Source: Labrys wisconsinensis (GTDB lineage: Bacteria > Pseudomonadota > Alphaproteobacteria > Rhizobiales > Labraceae). Taken from it: DNA of 64,000 nucleotides. Made by a program: the position numbers and the translations under genes. Where the stretch lies: the NCBI RefSeq assembly GCF_030814995.1, contig NZ_JAUSVX010000025.1, positions 38,436 through 102,435 of the forward strand, read 5' to 3'. Positions within the stretch are counted from its first letter, which is position 1; each line of letters opens with the position of its first letter. Below the pieces are notes generated by a model. The model was not told the DNA's origin, ran no database searches, and was given only the letters and a program-made list of their open reading frames with translations. Below, one piece after another: positions 36,581 through 49,008 of this stretch.

Positions 36581-36784
36581 GCGCTCCTCCCCCCGCCGGC
36601 CCCGACGGTCGATCGCCGCCTTCCCGGGCTGCCCATACTGCGCGGATTCCGGCGGGGCGCAACCGTTTGACCTTGGCCACGGGCGTGTCATAGTCCGCGA
36701 CGGGTGCGAGGGGCGGCAAGCTCCCCGGCCGCGCAGGCGCTCTGCCGACCTGTCAGCCAATCAAAAAAATCACGGGAGGAAGCC

Positions 36785-38263
36785 ATGTCTTGGAAATCTG
36801 GAGTGGGAGCGCTGCTGTCGACGGCGGCGCTGATCGGCGTGCTGGGAGCCGCCGCGCCGGCCGGCGCCGGCGAGTTCGACGGCGTGACCGTCAACGTCAT
36901 GACGCAGACCGGCGCCATCCAGGAGCCGCTGCAGCGCCGCGCTCCCGAGTTCGAGAAGCTGACCGGCGCCAAGATCAACGTCATCGCCGTGCCCTTCTCC
37001 GACCTCTATCAGAAGGTGCTGACCGACTGGGCCAGCGGCACCAACTCGGTCGACGCCGCGGTGTTCGCGCCGCAATGGATGGTCGACTACGTCGCCGGCG
37101 GCTATCTCGAAGAGATCAGCGGACGCATCGCCAAGGATACCGCCATCCAGTGGAACGACATCGCGCCGTTCTTCCGCGACTTCTCCTCCAGCTATGGCGG
37201 CAAGACCTATCTCGTGCCGCTCGATGGCGACTTCCACATGCTCTACTACCGGACCGACGTGTTCGAGAAGGCCGGGCTGAAGCCGCCGGCGACCTGGGAC
37301 GAGTATCTCGCCGATGCCAAGAAGCTCAACGGCATGGAGATCGACGGCACCAAGATCTACGGCTCCTGCATCGCCAAGAAGCGCAATGCCCAGAGCTACT
37401 GGTTCGTCACCGACGTCGTCGGCTCGATGACCCAGTCCAAGGGCACGTCCCAGGGCACCTTCTTCAACACCAAGGACATGACGCCGCTGGTGGACAACGA
37501 GGCCTTCCGCAAGGCGCTCGACTTCCTGAAGGAATCCACCCAGTACGGGCCGCCGGACGAGCTCAACCTCGACGTCAGCGACACCCGGCCGCTGTTCACC
37601 TCGGGCAAATGCGCGCTCAACCTCGACTGGGGCGATGTCGGCGTGCTCGCCGTCGACCCCGCCACCTCCAAGGTGATCGACAAGACCGGCTCGGTGATCA
37701 CCCCGGGCTCCAAGGAGGTGCTGAACTGGGATACGGGCAAGCTGGAAGCCTGCACCAAGGACAATTGCCCGCACGCCATCGACGGCGTCAACCACGCGCC
37801 CTATGCGGCGTTCGGCGGCTGGAGCGGCGGCATCAACGTCAAGGCCGCCGACAAGGTCAAGGACGCGGCCTACGCCTTCTTCTCCTATCTCGGCCAGCCG
37901 GCGCAATCGAGCGTCGACGTCACCATCGGCAAGACCGGCTTCAACCCCTACCGCGTCTCGCAGCTCAGCTACAACGACGCCTGGAAGACGGGCGGCATGA
38001 GCGAGAAGGCGGCGGGCTATTATCTCGGCGCCATCCGCGCCAGCCTCGACAGCCCGAACATGATCCTCGACCTGCGCATCCCGCAGAACCAGAAATACCA
38101 GCAGGTGGTGCTGGACGAGGCGATCTCGCGCTTCCTCGCCGGCGAGATCGACAAGGAGACGACGATCAAGACCATCGTCGCCGGCTGGAACGACCTCAAC
38201 GAGCAGATCGGCAAGGACGATCAGCTCAAGTTCTACAAGAGCACGCTCGGCATCAAGGACTGA
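36785..38263 (+). CDS. Sugar ABC transporter substrate-binding protein
   Basis: A 492-residue periplasmic binding protein with a clear signal peptide (GALLSTAALIGVLGAAAPAG). The mature part shows FKxLTG-type EFEKLTGAKINVIAVPFSDL and DVFEKAGLKPPATWDEYLAD, the usual family 1 blocks. It is preceded by an AATCACGGGAGGAAGCC ribosome-binding site. It is the first gene of the only CUT1 operon in the window that also encodes its ATPase. Confidence 0.9.
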   Translation: MSWKSGVGALLSTAALIGVLGAAAPAGAGEFDGVTVNVMTQTGAIQEPLQRRAPEFEKLTGAKINVIAVPFSDLYQKVLTDWASGTNSVDAAVFAPQWMVDYVAGGYLEEISGRIAKDTAIQWNDIAPFFRDFSSSYGGKTYLVPLDGDFHMLYYRTDVFEKAGLKPPATWDEYLADAKKLNGMEIDGTKIYGSCIAKKRNAQSYWFVTDVVGSMTQSKGTSQGTFFNTKDMTPLVDNEAFRKALDFLKESTQYGPPDELNLDVSDTRPLFTSGKCALNLDWGDVGVLAVDPATSKVIDKTGSVITPGSKEVLNWDTGKLEACTKDNCPHAIDGVNHAPYAAFGGWSGGINVKAADKVKDAAYAFFSYLGQPAQSSVDVTIGKTGFNPYRVSQLSYNDAWKTGGMSEKAAGYYLGAIRASLDSPNMILDLRIPQNQKYQQVVLDEAISRFLAGEIDKETTIKTIVAGWNDLNEQIGKDDQLKFYKSTLGIKD

Positions 38264-38373
38264 CCGACGCGCCCGCCCCGGGCACCGCACGGGGCGGGCG
38301 CACCGAGCGCGCCGCGCCATCCGGCCCGCCCGCGCGGCGGGCCGCGTCCTCGACACCTGCCCCCTCGAGAAGC

Positions 38374-39507
38374 ATGACCCTCGCCGCGACTGCGCCCGCC
38401 GACATCGACCGGCACGAGAGGCTCGCCCAATGGGTCGACCGCCATTCCGGCCGGATCATGGTGCTGCCGGCCGTGCTGATCCTGCTCGCCTTCGCGATCT
38501 TTCCGCTGATCGTCTCGGCCTATCTGTCGCTGTCGCGCTTCGCGCTGGCCGGCGGCAGCTTCAAGCTGACCTTCATCGGCTTCTATAACTACAGCCGGCT
38601 TCTGGTCGGAGCGCAGCAATACCACCTGCTCGGCACGTTCAAGGAGATGGGCGCCGCGGGCTGGACGCTGCTCGCCGTCGTCGGGCTCGCCATGGCGGCC
38701 TGGCTGGCGCGCTATGTCGGCACCGGCTTCACCATCGCCGGCTTTGCCGGGCGCCTCGTCACATCGGCGCTGATCCTCGCCCTCGCCGTCGTGATGGCCG
38801 GCACGGTGCTGGCCGGCGGCTTCCAGGGCACGCTGTCCAACACGCTGCTCTACGTCGTCCTCGGCGTCGCCGTGCAGTTCGCCCTCGGCCTCGGCCTGGC
38901 GCTGCTCTGCGCCCAGCCGATCCGGGCGCGCAGCCTGTTCCGGGTTCTCTTCTTCGTGCCGCTGATGGTGACGCCGGTGGGGGTCGCCTACATGTTCCGC
39001 ATGCTGGCCGACATGCAGAAGGGGCCGTTCGCGCCGATCAGCCACCTGCTCGGCTTCGGCCCGTGGTCCTGGGCGACGGACGCCTGGTCGGCGCGGCTGA
39101 TGGTGCTGGTCGGCGACACCTGGCAATGGACGCCGTTCATGTTCATCGTGCTCCTGGCGGCGATCGAGAACCAGCCGCGCGACCAGCTCGAGGCGGCGCA
39201 TCTCGACGGGGCGAGCCGGCTGCAGATCCTGCGCGACATCACCTGGCCGGCGATCGCGCCGGTGGCCGCCACCGTGGTGCTGATCCGCCTGATCGAGGCC
39301 TTCAAGCTGATCGACATGCCGAACGTGCTGACCGCCGGCGGGCCCGGGCTCGCCACGGAATCGCTGACGCTGCACGCCTTCATCGCCTGGCGCACCCAGG
39401 ACCTCGGCGGCTCGGCGGCGGTCGGCTACATCCTCCTGTTCGTCTCGACCATCACCTGCGTCTCCTTCTTCAACTTCGTGGTCCGCCCCGCCCGGAGATA
39501 CCAGTGA
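38374..39507 (+). CDS. Sugar ABC transporter permease, MalF type, with extra membrane insert
   Basis: A 377-residue permease, about 70 residues longer than usual. After the first helix (LPAVLILLAFAIFPLIVSAY) and a short NYSRLL segment there is an insert (MGAAGWTLLAVVGLAMAAWL; RLVTSALILALAVVMAGTVL) that adds about two membrane helices. The normal core then resumes with TLSNTLLYVVLGVAVQFALG. The coupling loop is DQLEAAHLDGASRLQILRDI. The next permease overlaps its stop by 4 bases. Confidence 0.88.
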   Translation: MTLAATAPADIDRHERLAQWVDRHSGRIMVLPAVLILLAFAIFPLIVSAYLSLSRFALAGGSFKLTFIGFYNYSRLLVGAQQYHLLGTFKEMGAAGWTLLAVVGLAMAAWLARYVGTGFTIAGFAGRLVTSALILALAVVMAGTVLAGGFQGTLSNTLLYVVLGVAVQFALGLGLALLCAQPIRARSLFRVLFFVPLMVTPVGVAYMFRMLADMQKGPFAPISHLLGFGPWSWATDAWSARLMVLVGDTWQWTPFMFIVLLAAIENQPRDQLEAAHLDGASRLQILRDITWPAIAPVAATVVLIRLIEAFKLIDMPNVLTAGGPGLATESLTLHAFIAWRTQDLGGSAAVGYILLFVSTITCVSFFNFVVRPARRYQ

Positions 39508-40550
39508 CGCCAGACACCCGCCCGCTGCTGCGCCGGCTGTTCGAGCCCCGGAGCCTCGACACGCTGGCGCCGGTGCCGAAGATCTTCACCTATGCGGCCC
39601 TGCTCGCCTGGGCGCTGGTGGTGCTGTTCCCGCTCTACTGGGTGCTGGTCACCTCGCTGAAGGTGCAGATCGACGTCGACAGCGGCCCCTACTACCTCCC
39701 CTTCCTCGACTTCCAGCCGACGCTCGACGCCTGGACCTTCATGCTGCTCAAGAACAACACGCTCGGGCCCTATCTCAACTCGATCGTGGTGGCGCTCTCC
39801 AGCACCGTCCTGGCCGTACTGATCGGCGCGCTCGCCGCCTATGCGCTGGTGCGCATCCGCTTCGAGGTCCGGATCGCCGCGGTCGCCACCTTCGTGCTGC
39901 TGCTCGTCGGCGTCATCGTCGCGGTGGCGGCCTTCGCCGTGCCCTGGCAGGCGGCCGTGGCGGTGGCGCTCGCGCTGTTCCTGCTGGCGCTCGGCACGAT
40001 CGGGCGCCGCTTCAAGGCCTCGCTCGGCAACAACGACATCGAGTTCTGGATGATCTCCAACCGGATCATGCCGCCGATCGTCGCGGTGCTGCCGATCTAC
40101 GTGATGTTCCAGCAGTTGCGGCTGCTCGACACCCAGGTCGCCCTGATCGCCACCTATACCGCGGTGAACCTGCCGATCGTGGTGTGGCTGACGCGCGACT
40201 TCTTCGCCGGCATCCCGCTCGACCTCGAAGAGAGCGCCGAGATCGACGGCGCCTCCAAGTTCCGGGTGTTCTTCACCATCGCCCTGCCGCTGGTGCGATC
40301 GGGCCTGGCCGCCACCTTCATGCTGGTGCTGATCCTGGCCTGGAACGAATATCTGCTGGCGCTCTTCCTCTCCAACGCCAACGCCCAGACCATGCCGGTG
40401 CTGGTCTCGGCCCAGAACACCACCCGCGGCCCGCAATGGTGGTACATGTCCGTGCTGATCGTCGTCATGATCGTGCCGGTCATCGCCATCGCCGCCTTCC
40501 TGCAGAAACACATCGCGCGCGGCCTGCTGGTCGGCGCGGTCAAGGGTTGA
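39504..40550 (+). CDS. Sugar ABC transporter permease, MalG type, with extra membrane insert
   Basis: A 348-residue partner permease starting with GTG overlapping the previous stop codon. Between AAYALVRIRFEVR and NNDIEFWMISNRIMPPIVAV it carries an extra hydrophobic stretch (TFVLLLVGVIVAVAAFAVPW; VAVALALFLLALGTIG) of about two helices. This insert is not in typical MalG proteins. The coupling loop is DLEESAEIDGASKFRVFFTI and the tail is GLLVGAVKG. Together with the other permease the pair seems to form an enlarged membrane domain. Confidence 0.88.
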   Translation: MTPDTRPLLRRLFEPRSLDTLAPVPKIFTYAALLAWALVVLFPLYWVLVTSLKVQIDVDSGPYYLPFLDFQPTLDAWTFMLLKNNTLGPYLNSIVVALSSTVLAVLIGALAAYALVRIRFEVRIAAVATFVLLLVGVIVAVAAFAVPWQAAVAVALALFLLALGTIGRRFKASLGNNDIEFWMISNRIMPPIVAVLPIYVMFQQLRLLDTQVALIATYTAVNLPIVVWLTRDFFAGIPLDLEESAEIDGASKFRVFFTIALPLVRSGLAATFMLVLILAWNEYLLALFLSNANAQTMPVLVSAQNTTRGPQWWYMSVLIVVMIVPVIAIAAFLQKHIARGLLVGAVKG

Positions 40551-40557
40551 TCGGCCG

Positions 40558-41616
40558 ATGCGCGTCAGCTTGAACGGTGTCCACAAGTCCTTCGGCCAGG
40601 TCGAGGTGGTCAAGGGCCTCGACCTCGAGGTCAAGGACGGCGAGTTCCTGGTGCTGCTCGGCGCCTCGGGCTCGGGCAAGACCACGGCCCTGCGGATGAT
40701 CGCCGGCCTGGAGACCGTCACCTCCGGCACGATCCATATCGGCGAGCGCGACGTCACCGGCCTGCTGCCGAAGTACCGCGACATCGCCATGGTGTTCCAG
40801 TCCTATGCGCTCTATCCGCACAAGACGGTGTTCGCCAACATCGCCTATCCCCTCACCGTGCGAAAGCGCCCGCGCGCCGAGATCGAGGCGGCGGTCAAGG
40901 AGGTCGCCCGGCAGGTGCAGCTGGACGCGCTGCTCGAGCGCTATCCGCGCCAGCTCTCCGGCGGCCAGCGCCAACGGGTGGCGCTGGCCCGCGCCATCAT
41001 CCGCCGCCCCGCCGCCTTCCTGATGGACGAGCCGCTCTCCAACCTCGACGCCAAGCTGCGCGGCCATATGCGGGCCGAGCTCAAGCACATGCAGCACGAG
41101 CTCGGCATCACCACGATCTACGTCACCCACGACCAGATCGAGGCGATGACGCTGGCGCACCGGGTGGCGCTGCTCGACAAGGGCGTGCTGCAGCAGCTCG
41201 ATACGCCGGCGACCATCTACAATGCGCCGGCCAACCTGTTCGTCGCCGGCTTCATCGGCTCGCCGCCGATGAACTTCCTGGAGGGCGAGCTCCGCGAGGG
41301 GCGCTTCTCCACGCCGGCCGGCAGCTTCGGCACGAACAGCCGGGCGAGCAACCCGGCCGTGGTGCTCGGCATCCGCCCGGAGGACTGCCGGGTGACCGCG
41401 ACCGGCGCCGGCAAGCTCGCCGGCGAGATCTTCGCCACCGAGCTGATCGGCGACCACGCGCTGGTCACCTGCCGCTGCGCCGGCGCCAACCTCACCGTCA
41501 AGGTCGACAAGGAGTTCCAGGGCGAGATCGGCGAGGCCGTCGGCATCGGCTTCGACGACAAGGCGCTGCATCTCTTCGACAAGGCGGGCGGCAACCGCCT
41601 GCCCGCCGCCGGCTGA
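40558..41616 (+). CDS. ABC transporter ATP-binding protein (UgpC/MalK type)
   Basis: ATPase of the sugar importer, 352 residues. Walker A GASGSGKTT, Q-loop FQSYALYPHKTVFANI, signature LSGGQRQRVALARA, Walker B FLMDEPLSNLDAKLR and the switch histidine VTHDQIE are all present. The C-terminal regulatory OB-like domain has GIRPEDCRVTATGA. It is the only MalK-type gene in the window, so it could also energise the three importers that lack one. Confidence 0.93.
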   Translation: MRVSLNGVHKSFGQVEVVKGLDLEVKDGEFLVLLGASGSGKTTALRMIAGLETVTSGTIHIGERDVTGLLPKYRDIAMVFQSYALYPHKTVFANIAYPLTVRKRPRAEIEAAVKEVARQVQLDALLERYPRQLSGGQRQRVALARAIIRRPAAFLMDEPLSNLDAKLRGHMRAELKHMQHELGITTIYVTHDQIEAMTLAHRVALLDKGVLQQLDTPATIYNAPANLFVAGFIGSPPMNFLEGELREGRFSTPAGSFGTNSRASNPAVVLGIRPEDCRVTATGAGKLAGEIFATELIGDHALVTCRCAGANLTVKVDKEFQGEIGEAVGIGFDDKALHLFDKAGGNRLPAAG

Positions 41617-41629
41617 CGCGTCACCCGGC

Positions 41630-42487
41630 TCAGGCCGTGGCGCCGGCCTGAAAGTCGGTGCTGCGCGTCACCGCCTCCCAGGCATCGGTTTCCCCGCGCA
41701 GCCCGTCGAGCCTGCCGCGAAGCTGATCCAGCGCGTCGCCGCCGATCAGCAGATGGACGGGGGGCTGCTGCGCCTCGACGGCGGCGATGATCGCACGGGC
41801 GCCGCGCACGGGGTCGCCCGCCTGCCTGCCGTGGCCGGCCTGCACGCCCTCGCGGGACTTGCCGGCGGTATCGGCATAGTCGTCGATGCGCGTCGCCGAC
41901 TGCCTGATCGAAGCGGGGCCGCGGAAGTCGGTGCGGAAAGCGCCGGGCGCGACCACCGTGACGCCGATGCCGAGCGGCGCCACCTCCTTGGCCAGCGTGT
42001 CGGACATCGCCTCGATGCCGAACTTCACCATGTGATAGTAGCCGACGCCCGGATAGGTCACGAGACCGCCGATGGAGCTGATGTTGACGATGTGGCCGCG
42101 GCGACGGGCGCGCATGCCAGGCAGCACGGCCTTCACCAGGTTCAGCGGGCCGAACAGGTCGGTCTCGAACAGCGCGCGAATGTCGGCGTCCTCGCCCTCC
42201 TCGATCGCGGCGAGGTAGCCGTAGCCGGCATTGTTGACGAGCACGTCGATGCCGCCGAAGCGATGCTCGGCTGCGGCGATCGCCACCTCGATCCCGGCCG
42301 GATCGGTGACGTCGAGCGCGACCGCGAGCGCGGCGTCGCCGTGCGCGGCCGCCAGGTCCGCGATATCGGCGATGCGCCGCGCGGTGACGACGACGCGGTA
42401 GCCCGCGCCGAACGCCTGCTCTGCCAGCGCTCGGCCGAGCCCCTTGGAGCAGCCGGTGATGAGCCAGACGGCGTCCTTGGTGATCAT
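41630..42487 (-). CDS. Short-chain dehydrogenase/reductase
   Basis: A 285-residue SDR oxidoreductase. The cofactor motif is WLITGCSKGLGRALAE, typical of a classical SDR. VLVNNAGYGYLAAIEEG precedes the NISSIGG serine, and the active site is YYHMVKFGIEAMSD with Tyr and Lys. The substrate is unknown. The start at 42487 (MITKDAV) gives the right fold; an extension to 42532 is in frame. It diverges from a LysR gene, a common pairing. Confidence 0.92.
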   Translation of the reverse strand: MITKDAVWLITGCSKGLGRALAEQAFGAGYRVVVTARRIADIADLAAAHGDAALAVALDVTDPAGIEVAIAAAEHRFGGIDVLVNNAGYGYLAAIEEGEDADIRALFETDLFGPLNLVKAVLPGMRARRRGHIVNISSIGGLVTYPGVGYYHMVKFGIEAMSDTLAKEVAPLGIGVTVVAPGAFRTDFRGPASIRQSATRIDDYADTAGKSREGVQAGHGRQAGDPVRGARAIIAAVEAQQPPVHLLIGGDALDQLRGRLDGLRGETDAWEAVTRSTDFQAGATA

Positions 42488-42584
42488 GGGTCTTCCTCCA
42501 TTCCGTGGCGCTCGGAAGGTGGTCATCGGCATCCGGTTCGATTAGGTTGGATGGATGGAAAGGGTCGTTGAACAGGATTGCACG

Positions 42585-43478
42585 ATGACGCGCGCCAGTC
42601 TGGACGACCTCGCCGCCTTTGCGGCCGTCACGCGCATGCACAGCTTCACGCGCGCCGCCGCGGCGCTCGGCACCTCCACCTCCAATCTCAGCCACACCAT
42701 CCGGCGGCTGGAGGCGCGCCTCGGATACCGCCTGCTCCAGCGCACCAGCCGCAGCGTGTCGCCGACGGAGGCGGGCGGGATGCTGCTGGAGACGCTGGGA
42801 CCGGCGTTGGAGAGCATCGACGGGGCGCTGGACGCTCTCGACCAGGGGCGCGACCGCGTTTCGGGGACGCTGCGCATCACCGCGACGCGGCAGGCCTACG
42901 ACGCGGTGATCCGGCCCGTGCTGCCGGCCTTCACGGCTGCGTACCCGGATGCGACCGTCGAGGTGGTGGTCGACTATGCCTACCGGGACATCGTCGCCGA
43001 TCGGTTCGATGCCGGGATCCGGCTCGGCGAGAAGCTGGAGCAGGACATGATCGCGCTCAAGGTCGGGCCCGATCTGCGCATGGCGGTGGTGGCGACGCCC
43101 GGCTATCTCGAACGTGCAAGCCCGATCGCGCATCCCAGCGACCTGACGCGGCACCGGTGCATCAACTATCGCATGGTCGGGGCCGGGACCATCTATGCCT
43201 GGGAGTTCGAGCGCGACGGCCAGGCCCTGGACGTGCATGTCCCCGGTCCGCTGACCTTCAACGAACCCCAGCTGATGCTCGAAGCGGCGCTGGACGGGCT
43301 GGGCGTCGGCTATCTCCTCGATCACGAGGTCGCGCCGCATGTCGCGAACGGCCGGCTGATCCGGCTGCTCGCCGACTGGACGCCGCCTTTTGCGGGCTTC
43401 CACCTCTACTACGCCTCGCGGCGGCAGATGCGCCCGGTGCTGGCCGCGTTCATCGAGGCGGTGCGCGGCCGGAGGTGA
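42585..43478 (+). CDS. LysR-type transcriptional regulator
   Basis: A 297-residue LysR protein. The HTH is ASLDDLAAFAAVTRMHSFTR followed by LGTSTSNLSHTIRRLEARLG, close to the YafC/DsdC-type subgroup. The effector domain includes GTLRITATRQAYDAVIRPVL. The ATG at 42585 is preferred; ATG at 42555 is in frame. It diverges from the SDR gene over 97 bases and probably regulates it. A terminator follows. Confidence 0.9.
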   Translation: MTRASLDDLAAFAAVTRMHSFTRAAAALGTSTSNLSHTIRRLEARLGYRLLQRTSRSVSPTEAGGMLLETLGPALESIDGALDALDQGRDRVSGTLRITATRQAYDAVIRPVLPAFTAAYPDATVEVVVDYAYRDIVADRFDAGIRLGEKLEQDMIALKVGPDLRMAVVATPGYLERASPIAHPSDLTRHRCINYRMVGAGTIYAWEFERDGQALDVHVPGPLTFNEPQLMLEAALDGLGVGYLLDHEVAPHVANGRLIRLLADWTPPFAGFHLYYASRRQMRPVLAAFIEAVRGRR

Positions 43479-43506
43479 CGCGCCGCCGGCGCAATGAGCC
43501 TTGCAA

Positions 43507-43530
43507 AAAGCCGCCCCTGGGGGCGGCTTT
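43507..43530. terminator. Bidirectional Rho-independent terminator
   Basis: AAAGCCGCCCC (43507-43517) and GGGGCGGCTTT (43520-43530) form an 11-bp stem ending in A and T runs on the two sides. It lies 28 bases after the LysR stop and 87 bases before the katG stop, so it can end both convergent transcripts. Confidence 0.85.
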
Positions 43531-43617
43531 GCCGTATCTGGATCCCGCCGGGTTGCGGGAGGCCCGCAACCCGGCCTGGGCTTTCAAGTCGTGGCCGGGA
43601 TCTCCCGGCCGCGCCCG

Positions 43618-46264
<2,647 letters not shown>

Positions 46265-46286
46265 GCGCCCGCCGATACCATTTTAT

Positions 46287-46318
46287 TTTTAGCCATTCAA
46301 TAGAGACAATTGCTAAAA
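46287..46318. promoter_or_regulatory. AT-rich inverted repeat, candidate Fur-box/promoter of fur-katG
   Basis: TTTTAGC (46287-46293) and GCTAAAA (46312-46318) are exact complements 18 bases apart. They lie in the AT-rich stretch between the MFS gene stop and the fur start. The position suits an autoregulatory operator, but I do not have a matching consensus. Confidence 0.4.
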
Positions 46319-47839
46319 TTATCGGATGGCCAGACGACGCCATCCGCCGAACACCATGAAGCTGATCGCTGCGAGCAGCCAGGCGCTGGCGCCGCCATAG
46401 AGCATGACCCCACCGAATCCGTCGGCGAGGGCGCGATGAACGATCGCATCTCCTCCGCCCAGCCCCGATGAATCGGCGGCTCCGGCGGCGATCCTCGTCG
46501 CGAGCGAACGCAGGGTGGATGCGTCCGTGCCGAGCGGCAGGTTCGCCTTGAGCGAAAACAGCACGCCCTCGACCAGAATGAAGCCCATGACAGGGATGTT
46601 GATGGCCAGCGAGATCATGCGCGCGCTCATGTCGATGCCTGACGCCATGCCTGACCGCGCGGCGGGAACCGCTCCCGTCGTCGTGTTGGTGACCGGCGTG
46701 TTGGTCAGGCCGAGCCCGACGCCGGCCAGGACGCAGCCCGGCAGCATGGTCAGCCAGCTGGCATGCTCGGCACCGCTGCCGAGCTTCATCAGGATGAACC
46801 CGAGGCCGATGGTAAACAGACCGGCCGGAATGACGAGACGAGGCTGGAAGCGCAGCGACAGGCGCTCGGCAAGCGGCGGCGCGACCAGCGCCGGCAGCGT
46901 ATAGGCGAGCAGACCCATCCCGGCGGCGACGCTGTCATAGCCGAGGCCGGCCTGGAACCAGATCGGCAGATAGATCATGAACGGCCAGAAGCTCATGTTC
47001 ATCGCCGCCGATCCGATGATCGCACCGGAAAAGGCTCGGATACGGAACACCGTGAAGTCGAACATCGGCCTCGGCGCAAGCTTTTCTGCGACGACGAAGG
47101 CGATGAAGCTCGCGACCGAGACGGAAAGGATCGAAAGCGCCGTCGGGCTGGTGAAGCCGAGGTCCGGTCCCTGGGTGATGAAGAAGGCGAGGCAGAACAC
47201 TGCCGCCGACAGCGTCGCGATCCCGACGACATCAAGGCGGGTCGCCTCCGCGTCGCGCGATTCCCGCACCCCGCCGGCCGCCAGCAGCAAGGTCACGATG
47301 CCGAGCGCCACATGGACGAGGAAGACCCATTCCCAACTCCACAGCGCGACGATGGCGCCGCCGATGATCGGGCCGAATCCCAGCCCCACGCCGGCAACGA
47401 CGCCCCACCAGCCGAAAGCCATGCCGCGCTCGCGCGCCGCGCGAAACTGGTGCGACAGGATGGCGATCTGGCACACCAGCATGGCCCCGCCGGCCAGCCC
47501 CTGGCAAAAGCGGGCACCGATCAGCACCGGGACGCTGTTCGTCATCCCGCAGGCCAGGGAAGCCGCGCCAAAAGCGAGGATGCTGGCGACGAATACGCGC
47601 TTGCGCCCGAAGCGATCGGCCAGCGCGCCCGTTGCCATCAGCACCATCGTCACGCCGATGGTATAGGCGTTCATGATCCATTGGAGCTGTCTGAAATCCG
47701 TGTGCAGCGCCTGCTCCAGTGTCGGCAGGATTGCCGGCACGCTGGAGATCTCCAGCCCGAACATCAGGGCGGACAGACAGACGGCAGCGAGGGCGACGGC
47801 ACTTCTGCCGTCGGCCGATGCGGATATGGCAAGGGTCAT
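46319..47839 (-). CDS. MFS transporter (DHA2 drug-efflux type)
   Basis: A 506-residue proton-driven exporter with 14 predicted helices. SVPAILPTLEQALHTDFRQL and QWIMNAYTIGVTMVLMATGA near the start and ADRFGRKRVFVASILAFGAA are the motif A region. FCQGLAGGAMLVCQIAILSH follows. The DHA2 family exports drugs or metabolites, and the substrate is not known here. It diverges from a LysR gene that most likely controls it. Confidence 0.92.
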   Translation of the reverse strand: MTLAISASADGRSAVALAAVCLSALMFGLEISSVPAILPTLEQALHTDFRQLQWIMNAYTIGVTMVLMATGALADRFGRKRVFVASILAFGAASLACGMTNSVPVLIGARFCQGLAGGAMLVCQIAILSHQFRAARERGMAFGWWGVVAGVGLGFGPIIGGAIVALWSWEWVFLVHVALGIVTLLLAAGGVRESRDAEATRLDVVGIATLSAAVFCLAFFITQGPDLGFTSPTALSILSVSVASFIAFVVAEKLAPRPMFDFTVFRIRAFSGAIIGSAAMNMSFWPFMIYLPIWFQAGLGYDSVAAGMGLLAYTLPALVAPPLAERLSLRFQPRLVIPAGLFTIGLGFILMKLGSGAEHASWLTMLPGCVLAGVGLGLTNTPVTNTTTGAVPAARSGMASGIDMSARMISLAINIPVMGFILVEGVLFSLKANLPLGTDASTLRSLATRIAAGAADSSGLGGGDAIVHRALADGFGGVMLYGGASAWLLAAISFMVFGGWRRLAIR

Positions 47840-47950
47840 GGTTCAGCCTTTCGACGCGCGAACCACGACGGCGAAACCCGATCATGGCGGGAGGCGCTCG
47901 TGCTTCGGTCCGCGGGTTGCTCCGATGGATTTCTCCATAGCGAAAGCTTG

Positions 47951-47971
47951 ACCATTATTGAATTGGATGGT
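47951..47971. promoter_or_regulatory. Candidate LysR-binding site between MFS and lysR genes
   Basis: ACCAT (47951-47955) and ATGGT (47967-47971) flank an 11-base AT-rich spacer. The geometry suits a T-N11-A type LysR box, in the 168-base divergent region. No other site is seen there. Confidence 0.4.
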
Positions 47972-48007
47972 TAGTGATTTCAGAGACAACAATTTTGGAT
48001 TATTGGC

Positions 48008-48862
48008 ATGACCACGCTGGACGTGGACGCCGTCCTGGCGTTCGTCACCATCGCCGATCTTCAAAGCTTCACCCGCGCCGCCGAGGCGCTCGGGGCCACG
48101 CAGGGCGCAATCAGCGTGAAGCTGAAACGGCTTGAAGACCGGCTCGGCCGACGCCTCATCGAGCGGACGCCGCGCACGGTGCGATTGTCGGCGCAAGGCG
48201 CCGTGTTCCTCGCCGGCGCACGCGAATTCCTCGCCGCTCACGACCGTGCCATGGCTGGCCTGTCGGCAACGCGCCGCCGCTTCGGCCTCGGCATCGCCGC
48301 CCATGTCGCGGGACCGGAGGTGCCGACCCTTCTGGCACGGCTGAACGCCCACGACCCCGGTCTGACCATCGAAGTGCGGATGGACAATTCGCGCGTGCTG
48401 CTGGATGCCTTCGATCGCGGCGAGCTCGATGCCGCCATCATCCGGCGTGAGGACGACCAGCGCGGCGGGGACGTGCTGGGGCCGGAGCATTTCGGCTGGT
48501 TCGCCGCCCCGCAGTTCGACTATCGTCAGGGTGAGCCGTTGCGGCTGGCCGCGCTCTCGCCGACCTGCGGCGTGCGCAACATCGCCACCCGCGCCCTGGA
48601 CTCCGCCGCCATCCCATGGACGGAAGTCTTCCTCGGCGGCACCTCGTCGATGGTGACGGCCGCCGTCTCGGCGGGCCTTGCCGTCTCGGCCTTCTCATGT
48701 CGCCTGGCCCCACCCGGCACGGTCGAGGTCAGCCAACGCTTCGGCCTGCCGCCGCTCCCCTCCACCGAGATCGTGTTGTTCTCCACCCTCACCGATGCCA
48801 AATCCCGCGAGGCCTTGCGCACGCTCGCCGCCGCCTTCCGCGAACATCGGCCCAATTCCTGA
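48008..48862 (+). CDS. LysR-type transcriptional regulator
   Basis: A 284-residue LysR protein. The HTH comprises DVDAVLAFVTIADLQSFTRA and EALGATQGAISVKLKRLEDR. The effector domain includes GLGIAAHVAGPEVPTLLARL. It starts at ATG 48008 and diverges from the DHA2 exporter, so it probably controls it. The gap after it to the lacI-type stop (146 bases) shows no gene. Confidence 0.9.
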   Translation: MTTLDVDAVLAFVTIADLQSFTRAAEALGATQGAISVKLKRLEDRLGRRLIERTPRTVRLSAQGAVFLAGAREFLAAHDRAMAGLSATRRRFGLGIAAHVAGPEVPTLLARLNAHDPGLTIEVRMDNSRVLLDAFDRGELDAAIIRREDDQRGGDVLGPEHFGWFAAPQFDYRQGEPLRLAALSPTCGVRNIATRALDSAAIPWTEVFLGGTSSMVTAAVSAGLAVSAFSCRLAPPGTVEVSQRFGLPPLPSTEIVLFSTLTDAKSREALRTLAAAFREHRPNS

Positions 48863-49008
48863 GGGAGAGCCGCAAGCGCCTCTGTCGCCTCTTTCGATCG
48901 GCGCGGATGATTGGCGAGCCAAGCCCGCAGCTTCGGATGCGGATGGCCCATGGATCGCCTCGCCGGGTCGGGCAGCGTGGTGCCGGCGACGAAGCGTCTC
49001 CGAAACGA

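Noticed and set aside
36790..38373. Apparent N-terminal extension of the MalF-type permease (38374) running through the binding-protein gene
   Set aside because: The extension is in another frame of the binding-protein gene and is not protein-like; the ATG at 38374 gives the expected membrane start.
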